Positions 45,497 through 53,252 of a stretch of DNA of 64,000 nt are shown here, one piece after another. Source of the DNA: Pseudomonadota bacterium (lineage in GTDB: Bacteria > Pseudomonadota > Alphaproteobacteria > Rhodospirillales > Magnetospirillaceae); the NCBI GenBank assembly GCA_021847015.1, contig JAJZVW010000002.1, positions 62,001 through 126,000 of the forward strand, given 5' to 3'. The position numbers and the translations under genes are program-made. The notes beneath the pieces are model-generated. The model was not told the origin of the DNA, searched no databases, and saw nothing but the letters and a program-made list of their open reading frames with translations. How positions within the stretch are numbered: position 1 is the stretch's first letter; each line of letters starts with the position of its first letter.

Positions 45497-46330
45497 ATGG
45501 ACAGGGTGACGCGGGTTGACGATCGGCTGATGGATGTGTCGGGAGCGGCTGTGCTGCTCTCGATCCTTCTGCACGTGCTTCTCGCTCTCCTGCTGATGGC
45601 GACGTTCTTTCTCCATTTGCACCCGAAAGAACCGCAATCCGTCACCGTCGACGTGGTCGCCGAGCCCCCGCCGAAACCGCGCGTGGCGCCGAAACCGCCC
45701 GAGCCGCCCAAACCACCGGAACCGCCAAAGCCGATCGAACCGCCCAAGCCGCCGCCACCGGCGCCGCATTCCGAGGCCAAGCCTCCTCCGCCCATGCCGC
45801 TGCCGCCGAAGCCGCTCCTGGAGCGCGGCAAGTTGGCGAAGACGTCCCATCTCGGCGGTTCCCCCCGGGAAGGCAAGAAGGACCAGGCCGCTCCCGCCGA
45901 GCTTGCGCCCGTCGCCCTGCCTACCCCGCACCGCACCGAGGCGATGACCTTTTCCTCGGGCGCGTCGAAGGTGCATAGCAGCGGCGTCGGCGAGGCGACC
46001 CAGAGCGAGCGGGACTTCATCCTCGGCCAGGTCTTGAGCAAGTGGCCGAAGCCCGATCTCGGCGATACCGACGGGGTTGTCCATCTCCGGGTCGAGATCG
46101 AGCCCGACGGTTCGCTGGGACCGCCGTTTTCGGCCGCCGCGCCGTGGGCGCCCCAAGACGCCATCGCCGATTATGCCGATCTTGTGCCGGGCGATCCCCG
46201 GCTGTCCTTGCTGCTGTCCATCTATTCGGCGGTCCGACTGGCGCAACCGCTGAGCCTGCCGCCGGAACTCAAGGCCAAAGCGCCATTTCTGGCTGTACTC
46301 GACTTCCGCCTCAACGACGTCCGCAACTGA
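45497..46330 (+). CDS. TonB/TolA-like energy-transducer protein
   Basis: A 277-residue protein with a single N-terminal membrane anchor (AAVLLSILLHVLLALLLMAT), then a Pro/Lys-rich periplasmic arm (PPEPPKPPEPPKPIEPPKPP) and a small C-terminal domain (QSERDFILGQVLSKWPKPDL, VVHLRVEIEPDGSLGPPFSA). This architecture is that of TolA/TonB proteins, which transmit proton-motive force to the outer membrane. No exbBD, tolQR, pal or receptor gene is adjacent, so the partner system is unknown. A perfect hairpin (46333-46351) follows the stop. Confidence 0.7.
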   Translation: MDRVTRVDDRLMDVSGAAVLLSILLHVLLALLLMATFFLHLHPKEPQSVTVDVVAEPPPKPRVAPKPPEPPKPPEPPKPIEPPKPPPPAPHSEAKPPPPMPLPPKPLLERGKLAKTSHLGGSPREGKKDQAAPAELAPVALPTPHRTEAMTFSSGASKVHSSGVGEATQSERDFILGQVLSKWPKPDLGDTDGVVHLRVEIEPDGSLGPPFSAAAPWAPQDAIADYADLVPGDPRLSLLLSIYSAVRLAQPLSLPPELKAKAPFLAVLDFRLNDVRN

Positions 46331-46332
46331 AA

Positions 46333-46351
46333 GGAAGCAAAGCTTGCTTCC
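46333..46351 (+). terminator. Hairpin after the TonB-like gene
   Basis: GGAAGCAA AGC TTGCTTCC is a perfect 8-bp stem with a 3-base loop, two bases after the stop codon. No U-tract follows. A smaller GCGGA/TCCGC hairpin lies about 20 bases further. Confidence 0.5.
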
Positions 46352-46488
46352 GGAAAGTAGATAATATTTGCGGATTGCTTTCCGCGAATGGATTCGAAAT
46401 GTGTCAATTTCCGGGCACAGGGCGGCGATCGTTGCTTTGCCAGACATCTTAAGAGGTATGCTTGTCGCATCTTCGGTAGGAGGGTGCG

Positions 46489-47040
46489 ATGGCAAAGGAA
46501 TGGTGTCGGCGTTCTCGCCCCATGGCCGTGTTGCTCACCCTATTCGCGGGAGCATGCTCCAACACCTGCGAGGTGGCGAGTTTGCCCCCGCCCCAGCCGG
46601 TTCCCCCACCGCCCCAAGTGCATTCGGTGAAGCCCAAAGGCGCCTACAAGATCGGCGACCCCTACCGCATCGGCGGCGTGGTTTATGTTCCGCGCGTCGA
46701 TTACCACTACGACCGGGTGGGAGTGGCGTCTTGGTATGGCAAGCCCTTCCACGGACGGCGCACCGCCAACGGTGAGCGTTACGATCAAAACGCCTTGACG
46801 GCCGCCCACCAGACGTTGCCGCTGCCCTCCGTCATTCGGGTCACCAACCTGGAAAACGGACGTTCCCTGATTCTGCGGGTCAACGACCGGGGGCCGTTCG
46901 TGCGGGGGCGCATTCTCGACGTGTCCCGCAAGGCGGCAAAGCTCTTGCGGTTCCGCGAAAAGGGCACCACGCGCGTGCGGGTCCAGGTGCTGGAACGCGA
47001 AAGCCGCCAGGCGGCCGCCGAACTCGGGGGGCTTGGCTAG
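46489..47040 (+). CDS. rlpA: RlpA-family septal ring lytic transglycosylase (lipoprotein)
   Basis: A 183-residue double-psi beta-barrel protein that cleaves denuded peptidoglycan strands at division sites. The N-terminus is a lipoprotein-type signal (LLTLFAGACSNTCEV). Core: VGVASWYGKPFHGRRTANGE, ALTAAHQTLPLPSVIRVTNL and LILRVNDRGPFVRGRILDVS, with the catalytic Asp in NDRGPF. No SPOR domain is present. AGGAGGG precedes the ATG. Monocistronic. Confidence 0.9.
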   Translation: MAKEWCRRSRPMAVLLTLFAGACSNTCEVASLPPPQPVPPPPQVHSVKPKGAYKIGDPYRIGGVVYVPRVDYHYDRVGVASWYGKPFHGRRTANGERYDQNALTAAHQTLPLPSVIRVTNLENGRSLILRVNDRGPFVRGRILDVSRKAAKLLRFREKGTTRVRVQVLERESRQAAAELGGLG

Positions 47041-47294
47041 ACCGGTTTCCGATCGATCCGAATCCGGTCCAGGTTTGTCTTGCCCTCGGCCTACGCGCAG
47101 GCTCCGCCTGCTTGGGTGCCGCCTCAACGGCGGCAGAGCATGATCCGAATTGATCGGATCACACTCTAGAGCCGTTCGCGTTCAGACGCGATCGCCTCCA
47201 GGTTCTTGTGCGTGAAAAAGCTCCGCTTTTTCAATGCTCAAACGCCGCTCCGGCTTGCGAGCGCGATTCGATGTGACCGCATCGCGCTCCAGCC
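47041..47294. repeat. Hairpin-rich intergenic segment, probable dispersed repeat
   Basis: Between two convergent genes lie several stems: GATCCGA/TCGGATC (about 47141-47160, within CATGATCCGAATTGATCGG), GAAAAAGC TCC GCTTTTTC (near 47210-47230) and GAGCGCGAT/ATCGCGCTC (about 47258-47288). The CATGATCCGAA...TCGGATCA block resembles short palindromes repeated in many alphaproteobacterial genomes. No second copy occurs in this window. No gene is supportable. Confidence 0.5.
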
Positions 47295-48647
47295 TCAGAC
47301 CGCCTTCGAATGGCGCTGTTCGCCCCGCCGCAGGTAACGGTCGAAGGCGGCGCAGGCGGCGCGCACCAGGGTACGGCCGTCCTCGGTCACGGTGATGCGC
47401 CGGCCTTCGACGTTCACCAAACCGTCGGCCTGCATGGGGGCCAGGGACGCCAGTTCTTCGGCGAACTGGCCGCCATCCTGGCCGAAACGGGCGGCCACCG
47501 CGTCCAGGTCGACGGCGAGGTCGCACATCAGGCGCTCGATGATTGCGCGGCGCAGCCGGTCGTCGTCGTTGATGGCGATGCCCCGCTGGGTGGCCAGCCG
47601 GCCCTCGGCGATGGCCTGCTGGTAGAAGTGGATCTCGCCGACATTGGCCACGTAGCCTTGCGGCAGCGAGCCGATGCCCGAGGCGCCGAACCCGATCAGG
47701 ACCGAGGCGGTGTCGGTGGTGTAGCCCTGGAAGTTGCGGTGGAGGTTGCGGGCTTTCAGCGCCACCGCCATCTCGTCGTCGGGCGCGGCGAAATGGTCGA
47801 GCCCGATCTGGACGTAACCGTGCTCTTCGGCCAGCCGGCGGCAGCCTTCCTCGTACTGGCGCCAGCGGGTTTCGGTGTCGGGCAGCGTCTCCTCGGGGAT
47901 CAGGCGCTGGTGCTTCTTCATCCACGGCACATGGGCATAGCCGAACAGGGCGATGCGGCGCGGCCGGAACCCCACCGCCCGGTCGATGGTGGAGAGCAGC
48001 CCCGTGACGGTCTGGTGGGGCAGGCCGTAGACCAGATCCATGTTGATTTCGGGCACCCCGTATTGGCGCAGCCAGCCGATCACCCGCTCCGTCACCTCGT
48101 AGGGCTGGATGCGGTTGATCGCCTGCTGGACCTTGGGGTCGAAATCCTGCACGCCGATGGAGGCGCGGGTGACGCCGGCCCTGGCCATGGCGGCGACATA
48201 GGCTTCGTCGGCGGTGCGGGGGTCCAGTTCCACCGCGATCTCGGCATCCGGCTTGACCAGGAACCGCTCGCGCAGCGTGGCGATGATGCGGACGAAATCC
48301 TCGGCGGACAGGATGGTGGGGCTGCCGCCGCCGAAATGGATGTGGCGGGCCGGCATGCGCCCGGGAAGGGCATCGGCGACCAGGGCGATTTCGCCGAACA
48401 GCGCCTCCAGATAGGCCGCCACCGGCGTGTAGCGCTTGGTGATCTTGGTGTGGCAGCCGCAGAACCAGCACATCTCGGCGCAATAGGCGATGTGCAGATA
48501 GAGCGACAATTCCGTCGCCGGATCCAGTTCGCCAAGCCAGCGGCCATACGTCTCGGCGCCTACCCCGGGATGGAAGTGAGGGGCGGTGGGATACGAGGTG
48601 TAGCGCGGAACGCGCAGATCGTATTTGGCCGCTAGTTCGGGACGCAT
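47295..48647 (-). CDS. hemN: Oxygen-independent coproporphyrinogen III oxidase
   Basis: A radical SAM enzyme of 450 residues that decarboxylates coproporphyrinogen III to protoporphyrinogen IX without O2. The RYTSYPTAPHF opening is typical of HemN. The 4Fe-4S cluster motif is LHIAYCAEMCWFCGCHTKIT (CX3CX2C). HFGGGSPTIL, RASIGVQDFDPKVQQAINRI, and NMDLVYGLPHQTVTG follow. The start is ATG 48647 (MRPELAAKYD); a TTG six codons upstream is possible. It is divergent from the Sel1 gene. No clear FNR box was found in the spacer. Confidence 0.94.
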   Translation of the reverse strand: MRPELAAKYDLRVPRYTSYPTAPHFHPGVGAETYGRWLGELDPATELSLYLHIAYCAEMCWFCGCHTKITKRYTPVAAYLEALFGEIALVADALPGRMPARHIHFGGGSPTILSAEDFVRIIATLRERFLVKPDAEIAVELDPRTADEAYVAAMARAGVTRASIGVQDFDPKVQQAINRIQPYEVTERVIGWLRQYGVPEINMDLVYGLPHQTVTGLLSTIDRAVGFRPRRIALFGYAHVPWMKKHQRLIPEETLPDTETRWRQYEEGCRRLAEEHGYVQIGLDHFAAPDDEMAVALKARNLHRNFQGYTTDTASVLIGFGASGIGSLPQGYVANVGEIHFYQQAIAEGRLATQRGIAINDDDRLRRAIIERLMCDLAVDLDAVAARFGQDGGQFAEELASLAPMQADGLVNVEGRRITVTEDGRTLVRAACAAFDRYLRRGEQRHSKAV

Positions 48648-48879
48648 CGGCGCTCGCGGGGTCAAGGGGCGGAAGGCGAACCCTACTCCTTACCGCCTGG
48701 GCATTTCAATGATGGCCGCTGGTGGCGCGCTCCCGGTGGTCCGCAGTCGGGGAGAGAAAGGCGTAACCCCCCTGGCTGGAAGCGTCTCGCCGCAAGGGTG
48801 GTGGGGCTCGGCCCGGCAAGGGGCGTAGCGTTCTTCCGTCGCCGGCCCTCGCTGGCCGGCCAGGTGGAGGATGATCGCG

Positions 48880-49662
48880 ATGACGGGCGTCTTGCGGTTT
48901 ACCGTCGCGGGCCTGCTCGTCGCCGGCCTTGGGGTGGCTCACGGCCGGGCGGACGAACTATCCTTCACACCCCAACGCGACGGTCGGCCCGTGCCGATAA
49001 AGACGCTGCTGGCGACCGTCCATGCCGACAACGCCGAAGCCGAATATCTGCTGGGAATATCCGAACTGTCGCGCCGGGACCATCCCAACCCGGTGAAGGC
49101 CGCGATATGGTTGAGGAAGGCGGCTATGGCCGGCCATCGGGCGGCGAAGGTGACGTTGGCCGGCTTGTACCTGCGGGGGATTGGCGTCGCCGCCGATCCG
49201 CACCGTGCCGCGGCGCTCTTGAAAGGGCCGGCCAGCGGCGGCGATCCCCAGGCCCAAGCCACGCTGGGCGAGCTTTACCGCGACGGGCTCGGAGTGAGGC
49301 GCAATGCCCGGGCGGCCGCACGATGGACCAGGCTGGCCGCCTATAACGGGGCACCCCGGGCGGCCCTCGACCTTGGCCTGCTTCTGGCGCAATCCGGGAA
49401 CGCCGTCCGGGCGGCGAAGTGGCTGACGGTCGCCGCGGCCAGGGGGGACGGCGCTGTCAAGAGGCAGGCCGACGGCAAGATCGCGGAATTGTCGGCGCAG
49501 GGCGCGGATGCGGTCGTGGCCGAGGGCATGCGGTTGGCCCGTGACTGGATGGCCGGGCATCCATCCCGCCCTTCCGCGTATGGCGTGGGCCAGCCGATGG
49601 GGACGGAAGTCGGGGACGGCACTTCGGCACTAGGCGAAAACGCCCGGCTTGATCGGCGCTGA
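48880..49662 (+). CDS. Secreted Sel1-repeat protein
   Basis: A 260-residue protein with a signal peptide (VLRFTVAGLLVAGLGVAHGR, cleavage near GRA-DE) and at least four Sel1 units: AEYLLGISELSRRDHPNPVK, AKVTLAGLYLRGIGVAADPH, AQATLGELYRDGLGVRRNAR, AALDLGLLLAQSGNAVRAA. These short helical repeats act as protein-interaction scaffolds. ATG 48880 is chosen since GGTGGAGG is nine bases upstream; ATG 48871 would abut it. Confidence 0.82.
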   Translation: MTGVLRFTVAGLLVAGLGVAHGRADELSFTPQRDGRPVPIKTLLATVHADNAEAEYLLGISELSRRDHPNPVKAAIWLRKAAMAGHRAAKVTLAGLYLRGIGVAADPHRAAALLKGPASGGDPQAQATLGELYRDGLGVRRNARAAARWTRLAAYNGAPRAALDLGLLLAQSGNAVRAAKWLTVAAARGDGAVKRQADGKIAELSAQGADAVVAEGMRLARDWMAGHPSRPSAYGVGQPMGTEVGDGTSALGENARLDRR

Positions 49663-49704
49663 TCCGGGGGAATCTAGCAGGGCGGATGGAGGCCGCCGCC
49701 CGCC

Positions 49705-50742
49705 ATGCGCGTTCCGCCTGAACAGTCTGCCGTCGCTCCCTTATCCGGCCTGTCGCGCGCGCCTTTCGGCAAAGCGCACCTCCCTGACCGCCAGGCCGCA
49801 CGCCTGTTTCGGGAAATGACCATCCTTCTGCGCGCCGGTTTGACGCCGGCGGCCGCGCTCGACGCCATGGCGAAGCTCCCCGATTGTGCCCGTATGCGGC
49901 GCGTTGCCGCCGATCTTTGCCGGCGGGTCCGGGCCGGCGTCCCCCTTGCCGACGCCATGGCGGCGCAGGGCCCGGTGTTTCGGCATTCCGCCATCCGCAT
50001 GGTGGGGGCGGGCGAGCGCGCGGGAGCGCTCGACGTGGTGACCTCGCGCCTCGCCGAGCTCGGCGAGTGCAAGGCCATGATGCGCGGGGGGATGGCCCTG
50101 GCGATGCTTTACCCGGTGCTGATGCTGCTGATATCGATGGCAGCGACGGCCGTACTGCTGGGGGTGGTTCGCCACCGCGTCCAGCCGCTTCCCCAGGATG
50201 CGGGCGCGAACCTGTCCCAAGTGGTTCATGCGGCGCTCGGGGTGGGCGGGACGGGCGTTCTCGGCGGGTCGCTCGTGCTGCTGGCGGTGTTTGCCGGTGC
50301 TGCCGCGGCCGCGCGCCGTTCCGCCGAACCGGGGTTCCGTCTGGCCTCGATGCTCCCCGGCATCGGCCGGCTGCTGGCCGAAAACGATGCGGTCCGGCTG
50401 TTGCGGGGGGTGGAGGTGCTGCTGGCCACCGGGGTTCCGGCCCGGGCGGCGCTGGCGCTCCTGTCCCACTCCGCGCGCAACGTGGCGATCGCGCAGGCAC
50501 TGCGGCGGGGCGCCGCCGCTCTCGGGCCGACGCGGGGAACGGGACCGCCGCCTGCGGGTCAGAGTTGGTTTTCTTCGCGTGCCGCCCGCGGCATGGCGAT
50601 GGGGGAGGAGACGGGCCGCCTGGCCGAAATGGCGCGCCGCGCCGACGAGGCTCCCGACGGCGGGTCCCGCCGTGCCGCTGCCTGGGCGCTTCTCCTTGCT
50701 GTTCTCGGCAGGCACGATCTCGACGCGCGAGGGTCATCATGA
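49705..50742 (+). CDS. gspF: Type II secretion inner-membrane protein GspF-like
   Basis: A 345-residue polytopic protein with two T2SSF domains: ARLFREMTILLRAGLTPAAA with FRHSAIRMVGAGERAGALDV, and AVRLLRGVEVLLATGVPARA with RGMAMGEETGRLAEMARRAD. Membrane helices lie near MALAMLYPVLMLLISMAATA and VLGGSLVLLAVFAGAAAAAR. It is the platform of the pseudopilus machine. The C-terminus is shorter than usual (family ~400 residues) and ends in a poor last helix, so function may be reduced. Stop overlaps the pseudopilin start (ATGA). Confidence 0.8.
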   Translation: MRVPPEQSAVAPLSGLSRAPFGKAHLPDRQAARLFREMTILLRAGLTPAAALDAMAKLPDCARMRRVAADLCRRVRAGVPLADAMAAQGPVFRHSAIRMVGAGERAGALDVVTSRLAELGECKAMMRGGMALAMLYPVLMLLISMAATAVLLGVVRHRVQPLPQDAGANLSQVVHAALGVGGTGVLGGSLVLLAVFAGAAAAARRSAEPGFRLASMLPGIGRLLAENDAVRLLRGVEVLLATGVPARAALALLSHSARNVAIAQALRRGAAALGPTRGTGPPPAGQSWFSSRAARGMAMGEETGRLAEMARRADEAPDGGSRRAAAWALLLAVLGRHDLDARGSS

Positions 50743-51215
50743 CGGACGGCGCCGCTCCTTTCCGGTCTCCCCGCCGCGACAAGGCCGAGGGGGGCTTCAC
50801 CTTGCTGGAATTGCTGGTGGTCGTCGCCGTGGTCGCGCTGCTGGTGACGGTGGTGGTGCCGTGGTTCGCCGGCGCGTTGAACCGCCTCCAAGCCGACGAG
50901 GCCGCCGACGATATCGTCGCCGCCATGACGGAGGCGCGGGACCTGGCGGCCGGGCGGCACCGCACCGTCAAGGTCATGGTGGACGAGAAGGCGGGCACCA
51001 TCGAGGTCGAGGGCGGCCGTTACCGCCGCCTGCCGGCGGGCGTGGCGCTGTCGGGTCCGCCCAGTGGCTACGACGGCAAGGGCATCATCCTCTTCCATCC
51101 CGACGGCACGTCGGACGGAGGCCAGGTGGTGGCGTCCCGCGGGGACGTCGCCTGGGCTGTCTCGGTCGAACTGCTCACCGGTCAAATCCGGCGCGTCTAT
51201 GCCGGCGCCCGTTGA
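50739..51215 (+). CDS. GspH-type pseudopilin
   Basis: A 158-residue type IV pilin-like protein. The prepilin cleavage/methylation motif KAEGGFTLLELLVVVAVVAL lies at residues about 16-35, cut after the Gly pair. The hydrophobic helix continues VTVVVPWFAG. The rest, KGIILFHPDGTSDGG and VELLTGQIRRV, fits minor pseudopilin GspH/FimT. It overlaps gspF by four bases and the prepilin peptidase gene by 17. Confidence 0.83.
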   Translation: MTDGAAPFRSPRRDKAEGGFTLLELLVVVAVVALLVTVVVPWFAGALNRLQADEAADDIVAAMTEARDLAAGRHRTVKVMVDEKAGTIEVEGGRYRRLPAGVALSGPPSGYDGKGIILFHPDGTSDGGQVVASRGDVAWAVSVELLTGQIRRVYAGAR

Positions 51216-51645
51216 TCTTGGCGCCGCCGCCCTCGGCGTGAGCTTGCTGCTGCTCGCCGCGATCGACGTTCGGACGCAACGGCTGCCGGACCGGCTCACC
51301 CTGCCGCTGTTAGCGGCCGGATTGGCGCTGGCGGCCACGGAGGGGCCGGGCGTTCTCGCCGACCGCGCCGCCGCCGCGGCTCTGGCCTGGGGCGTTTTTA
51401 CTGCGCTGGCGGCGGGTTACCGGCGCCAGCGGGGGTGTGATGGATTGGGGGGCGGCGACATCAAGCTGTTCGCCGCCGCGGGCGCCTGGGTGGGATTGGC
51501 GCGGCTTCCGGAGGTCGCGCTTCTGGCGGCGTCGGGCGCTTTGGCAGCCATCGCCTTGGCGGCCCTGACCACAGGCTGGACGGTTCGCCGCCGCATCCCC
51601 TTCGGGCCGTTCGTGGCCGCGGCGCTGTGGCTGGTGTGGCGATGA
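51199..51645 (+). CDS. Prepilin peptidase (A24 family, methylase domain absent)
   Basis: A 148-residue membrane aspartyl protease that cleaves prepilin leaders, presumably of the neighbouring pseudopilin. First catalytic Asp in LLAAIDVRTQRLPDRLTLPL, second in GLGGGDIKLFAAAGAWVG. The cysteine-rich N-methyltransferase domain of full GspO/PilD is missing, as in CpaA/TadV types. ATG 51199 lies inside the end of the pseudopilin gene. Confidence 0.83.
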   Translation: MPAPVDLGAAALGVSLLLLAAIDVRTQRLPDRLTLPLLAAGLALAATEGPGVLADRAAAAALAWGVFTALAAGYRRQRGCDGLGGGDIKLFAAAGAWVGLARLPEVALLAASGALAAIALAALTTGWTVRRRIPFGPFVAAALWLVWR

Positions 51646-51649
51646 CACG

Positions 51650-52411
51650 TTACGGCTTGCGTGGCATCCGGCGGGAAATCCGGTCGGCCAGCGCGTCGGG
51701 GAGGGCGGCGAACAGCCGCACGAGCGCGAGCATCACAAAGGGGAAAGCGATGCGCCCGCGATTCCGCGCCAAGCTCCTGATGACGATGCGGGCCGCCCGT
51801 CCGCCATCCATCAAGAAGGGCATCGGGAACCGGTTGTCCGCGGTCATACGGGTGGTGACGAAGCCGGGACAGATCACCGACACGTGGATTCCCGACGGGG
51901 CCAGCCAGCCCCGCAACCCTTCGCCCCAGACCCGCACCGCCGCTTTCGACGCGCAATAGGCCGGTGCGCCGGGCATGCCGCGGAACGAGGCCAGCGAACT
52001 CATGATGGCGATCTGGCCGCGTCCCCGCGCCTGCATTCCCGGCAGGGCGGGAAGCACCGTGTTGACGACGCCGTCGATGTTGGTGGCGAGGATGGCGCGA
52101 ACCTGATCCCCGGATTCCCCCAGCATGCCCGAGCCCGCCGAAATGCCGGCATTGGCGACGACCAGGTCGAGGGGCGCCCGGGCGTCCGCCGCCGTCACCC
52201 AGGCCGCCATGGCCTCGCGGTCGGCCACGTCGATCGCCATGCTTTCGACCCTGGCGCCCAAATCCCGGCAAGCCGCCGCCACCGTCTCCAGCCGCGCTTC
52301 ATCGCGGCCCGACAGGAACAGGGTGGCGCCGGGGCGGGAATAGGCGCGGGCCAGGGCTTCGCCGATCCCCGACGACGCCCCGGTGATGAGGACGGAGGAC
52401 GGCGCCGTCAT
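51650..52411 (-). CDS. Short-chain dehydrogenase/reductase
   Basis: A 253-residue classical SDR. Cofactor loop: VLITGASSGIGEALARAYSR. NAG motif: VVANAGISAGSG. Catalytic Ser and Tyr/Lys: QIAIMSSLASFRG and APAYCASKAAVRVWGEGLRG. The substrate is unknown; the C-terminus has a hydrophobic segment (GRIAFPFVMLALVRLFAALP), suggesting membrane association. The start overlaps the hepT stop (ATGA), so it is transcribed with the toxin-antitoxin pair. Confidence 0.88.
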   Translation of the reverse strand: MTAPSSVLITGASSGIGEALARAYSRPGATLFLSGRDEARLETVAAACRDLGARVESMAIDVADREAMAAWVTAADARAPLDLVVANAGISAGSGMLGESGDQVRAILATNIDGVVNTVLPALPGMQARGRGQIAIMSSLASFRGMPGAPAYCASKAAVRVWGEGLRGWLAPSGIHVSVICPGFVTTRMTADNRFPMPFLMDGGRAARIVIRSLARNRGRIAFPFVMLALVRLFAALPDALADRISRRMPRKP

Positions 52412-52758
52412 TCGCCGTCCGCGTCGCCCAGCATGGCGCGGAGCGGCCCCACCAGCGGCGGAAGGTCGTTGCGGGCGGCGTCGAGGATGATGTCGGGATC
52501 GACCGAATGGTATTCGTGGACCAGGATGTTGCGCATGTCGCCGATGCGCGACCAGGGAATTTCGGGATGGCGGCTGATGACATGGAAGGGAATCCGCTTC
52601 GACGCCTCGCCGATGACTTCCAGGTTGCGGATGACCGCATCCTGGGTGCGCGGGTCCGCCGAGAACCGGATCGCGGTGACGCCGTCCGTGTAGCGGGCAA
52701 TGCGTTCGATGGCCTCCAGCATGTCCTCCACCCGGACTTTCCAATCCTTAAACGACAC
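52408..52758 (-). CDS. hepT: HepT-like ribonuclease toxin (DUF86)
   Basis: A 116-residue HEPN toxin of the HepT/MntA (type VII) system. The HEPN active site Rx4HxY is intact: GDMRNILVHEYHSVDPDIIL (R76, H81, Y83). Y83 is the site that MntA AMPylates to silence the RNase. AVIRNLEVIGEASKRIP is the family core. It overlaps mntA by 11 bases and the SDR gene by four. Confidence 0.9.
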   Translation of the reverse strand: MSFKDWKVRVEDMLEAIERIARYTDGVTAIRFSADPRTQDAVIRNLEVIGEASKRIPFHVISRHPEIPWSRIGDMRNILVHEYHSVDPDIILDAARNDLPPLVGPLRAMLGDADGE

Positions 52759-53170
52759 GCACGCACTCCTGCGCTATGCGCTGCTTGAGGCGCGGCTTGA
52801 TGTGGCCGGCGGTGATCAGATCCACGGGCCGGCCCAGCAGCCCTTCCAGCGCGTGCTTCAATTCCACGTAACGGAAAAGCCCGCCCGGTTGGCCGGGATG
52901 GAATTCCACCATCAGGTCGATGTCGGAATGGGGTTTGGCCTGGTCCCGGACCACGGAACCGAAAAGCGACGCCGACCTGACGCCGAAGCGTGCGAACAGA
53001 TCCAGATGGGATCGCAGCTTGGACAAGATTTCGTCCCGTCCCGCCGGGGGACGCATTCTGGAAATCCGGGCGGCGTAGGCTTTCAGGGCCTCCACCTTGT
53101 CGGCGGGGACCCTGAGCGTGACCTCGACGACATTGGTTCGGCCCCGGCCGGGCCTCCGTCTGTCTTCCAT
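52748..53170 (-). CDS. mntA: MntA-like nucleotidyltransferase antitoxin with an N-terminal extension
   Basis: A 140-residue minimal nucleotidyltransferase that neutralises HepT by adding AMP groups. The catalytic motif ASLFGSVVRDQAKPHSDIDL gives GS (71-72) and DxD (83, 85); the third Asp lies in GRPVDLITAG (117). Ahead of the NTase is a 40-residue extension, VVEVTLRVPADKVEALKAYA, reminiscent of ribbon-helix-helix antitoxin DNA-binding segments, which might provide autoregulation. First gene of mntA-hepT-SDR, divergent from yicC (about 80-100 bases apart). Confidence 0.88.
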   Translation of the reverse strand: MEDRRRPGRGRTNVVEVTLRVPADKVEALKAYAARISRMRPPAGRDEILSKLRSHLDLFARFGVRSASLFGSVVRDQAKPHSDIDLMVEFHPGQPGGLFRYVELKHALEGLLGRPVDLITAGHIKPRLKQRIAQECVRVV

Positions 53171-53252
53171 AGCCCGAAGGATAGTCTTTGCCGAGGCCGA
53201 GAGGAAGGACGGTTGTTGCGGCGGCGGCCTGGGGCTATAACTCGCGCGACCG

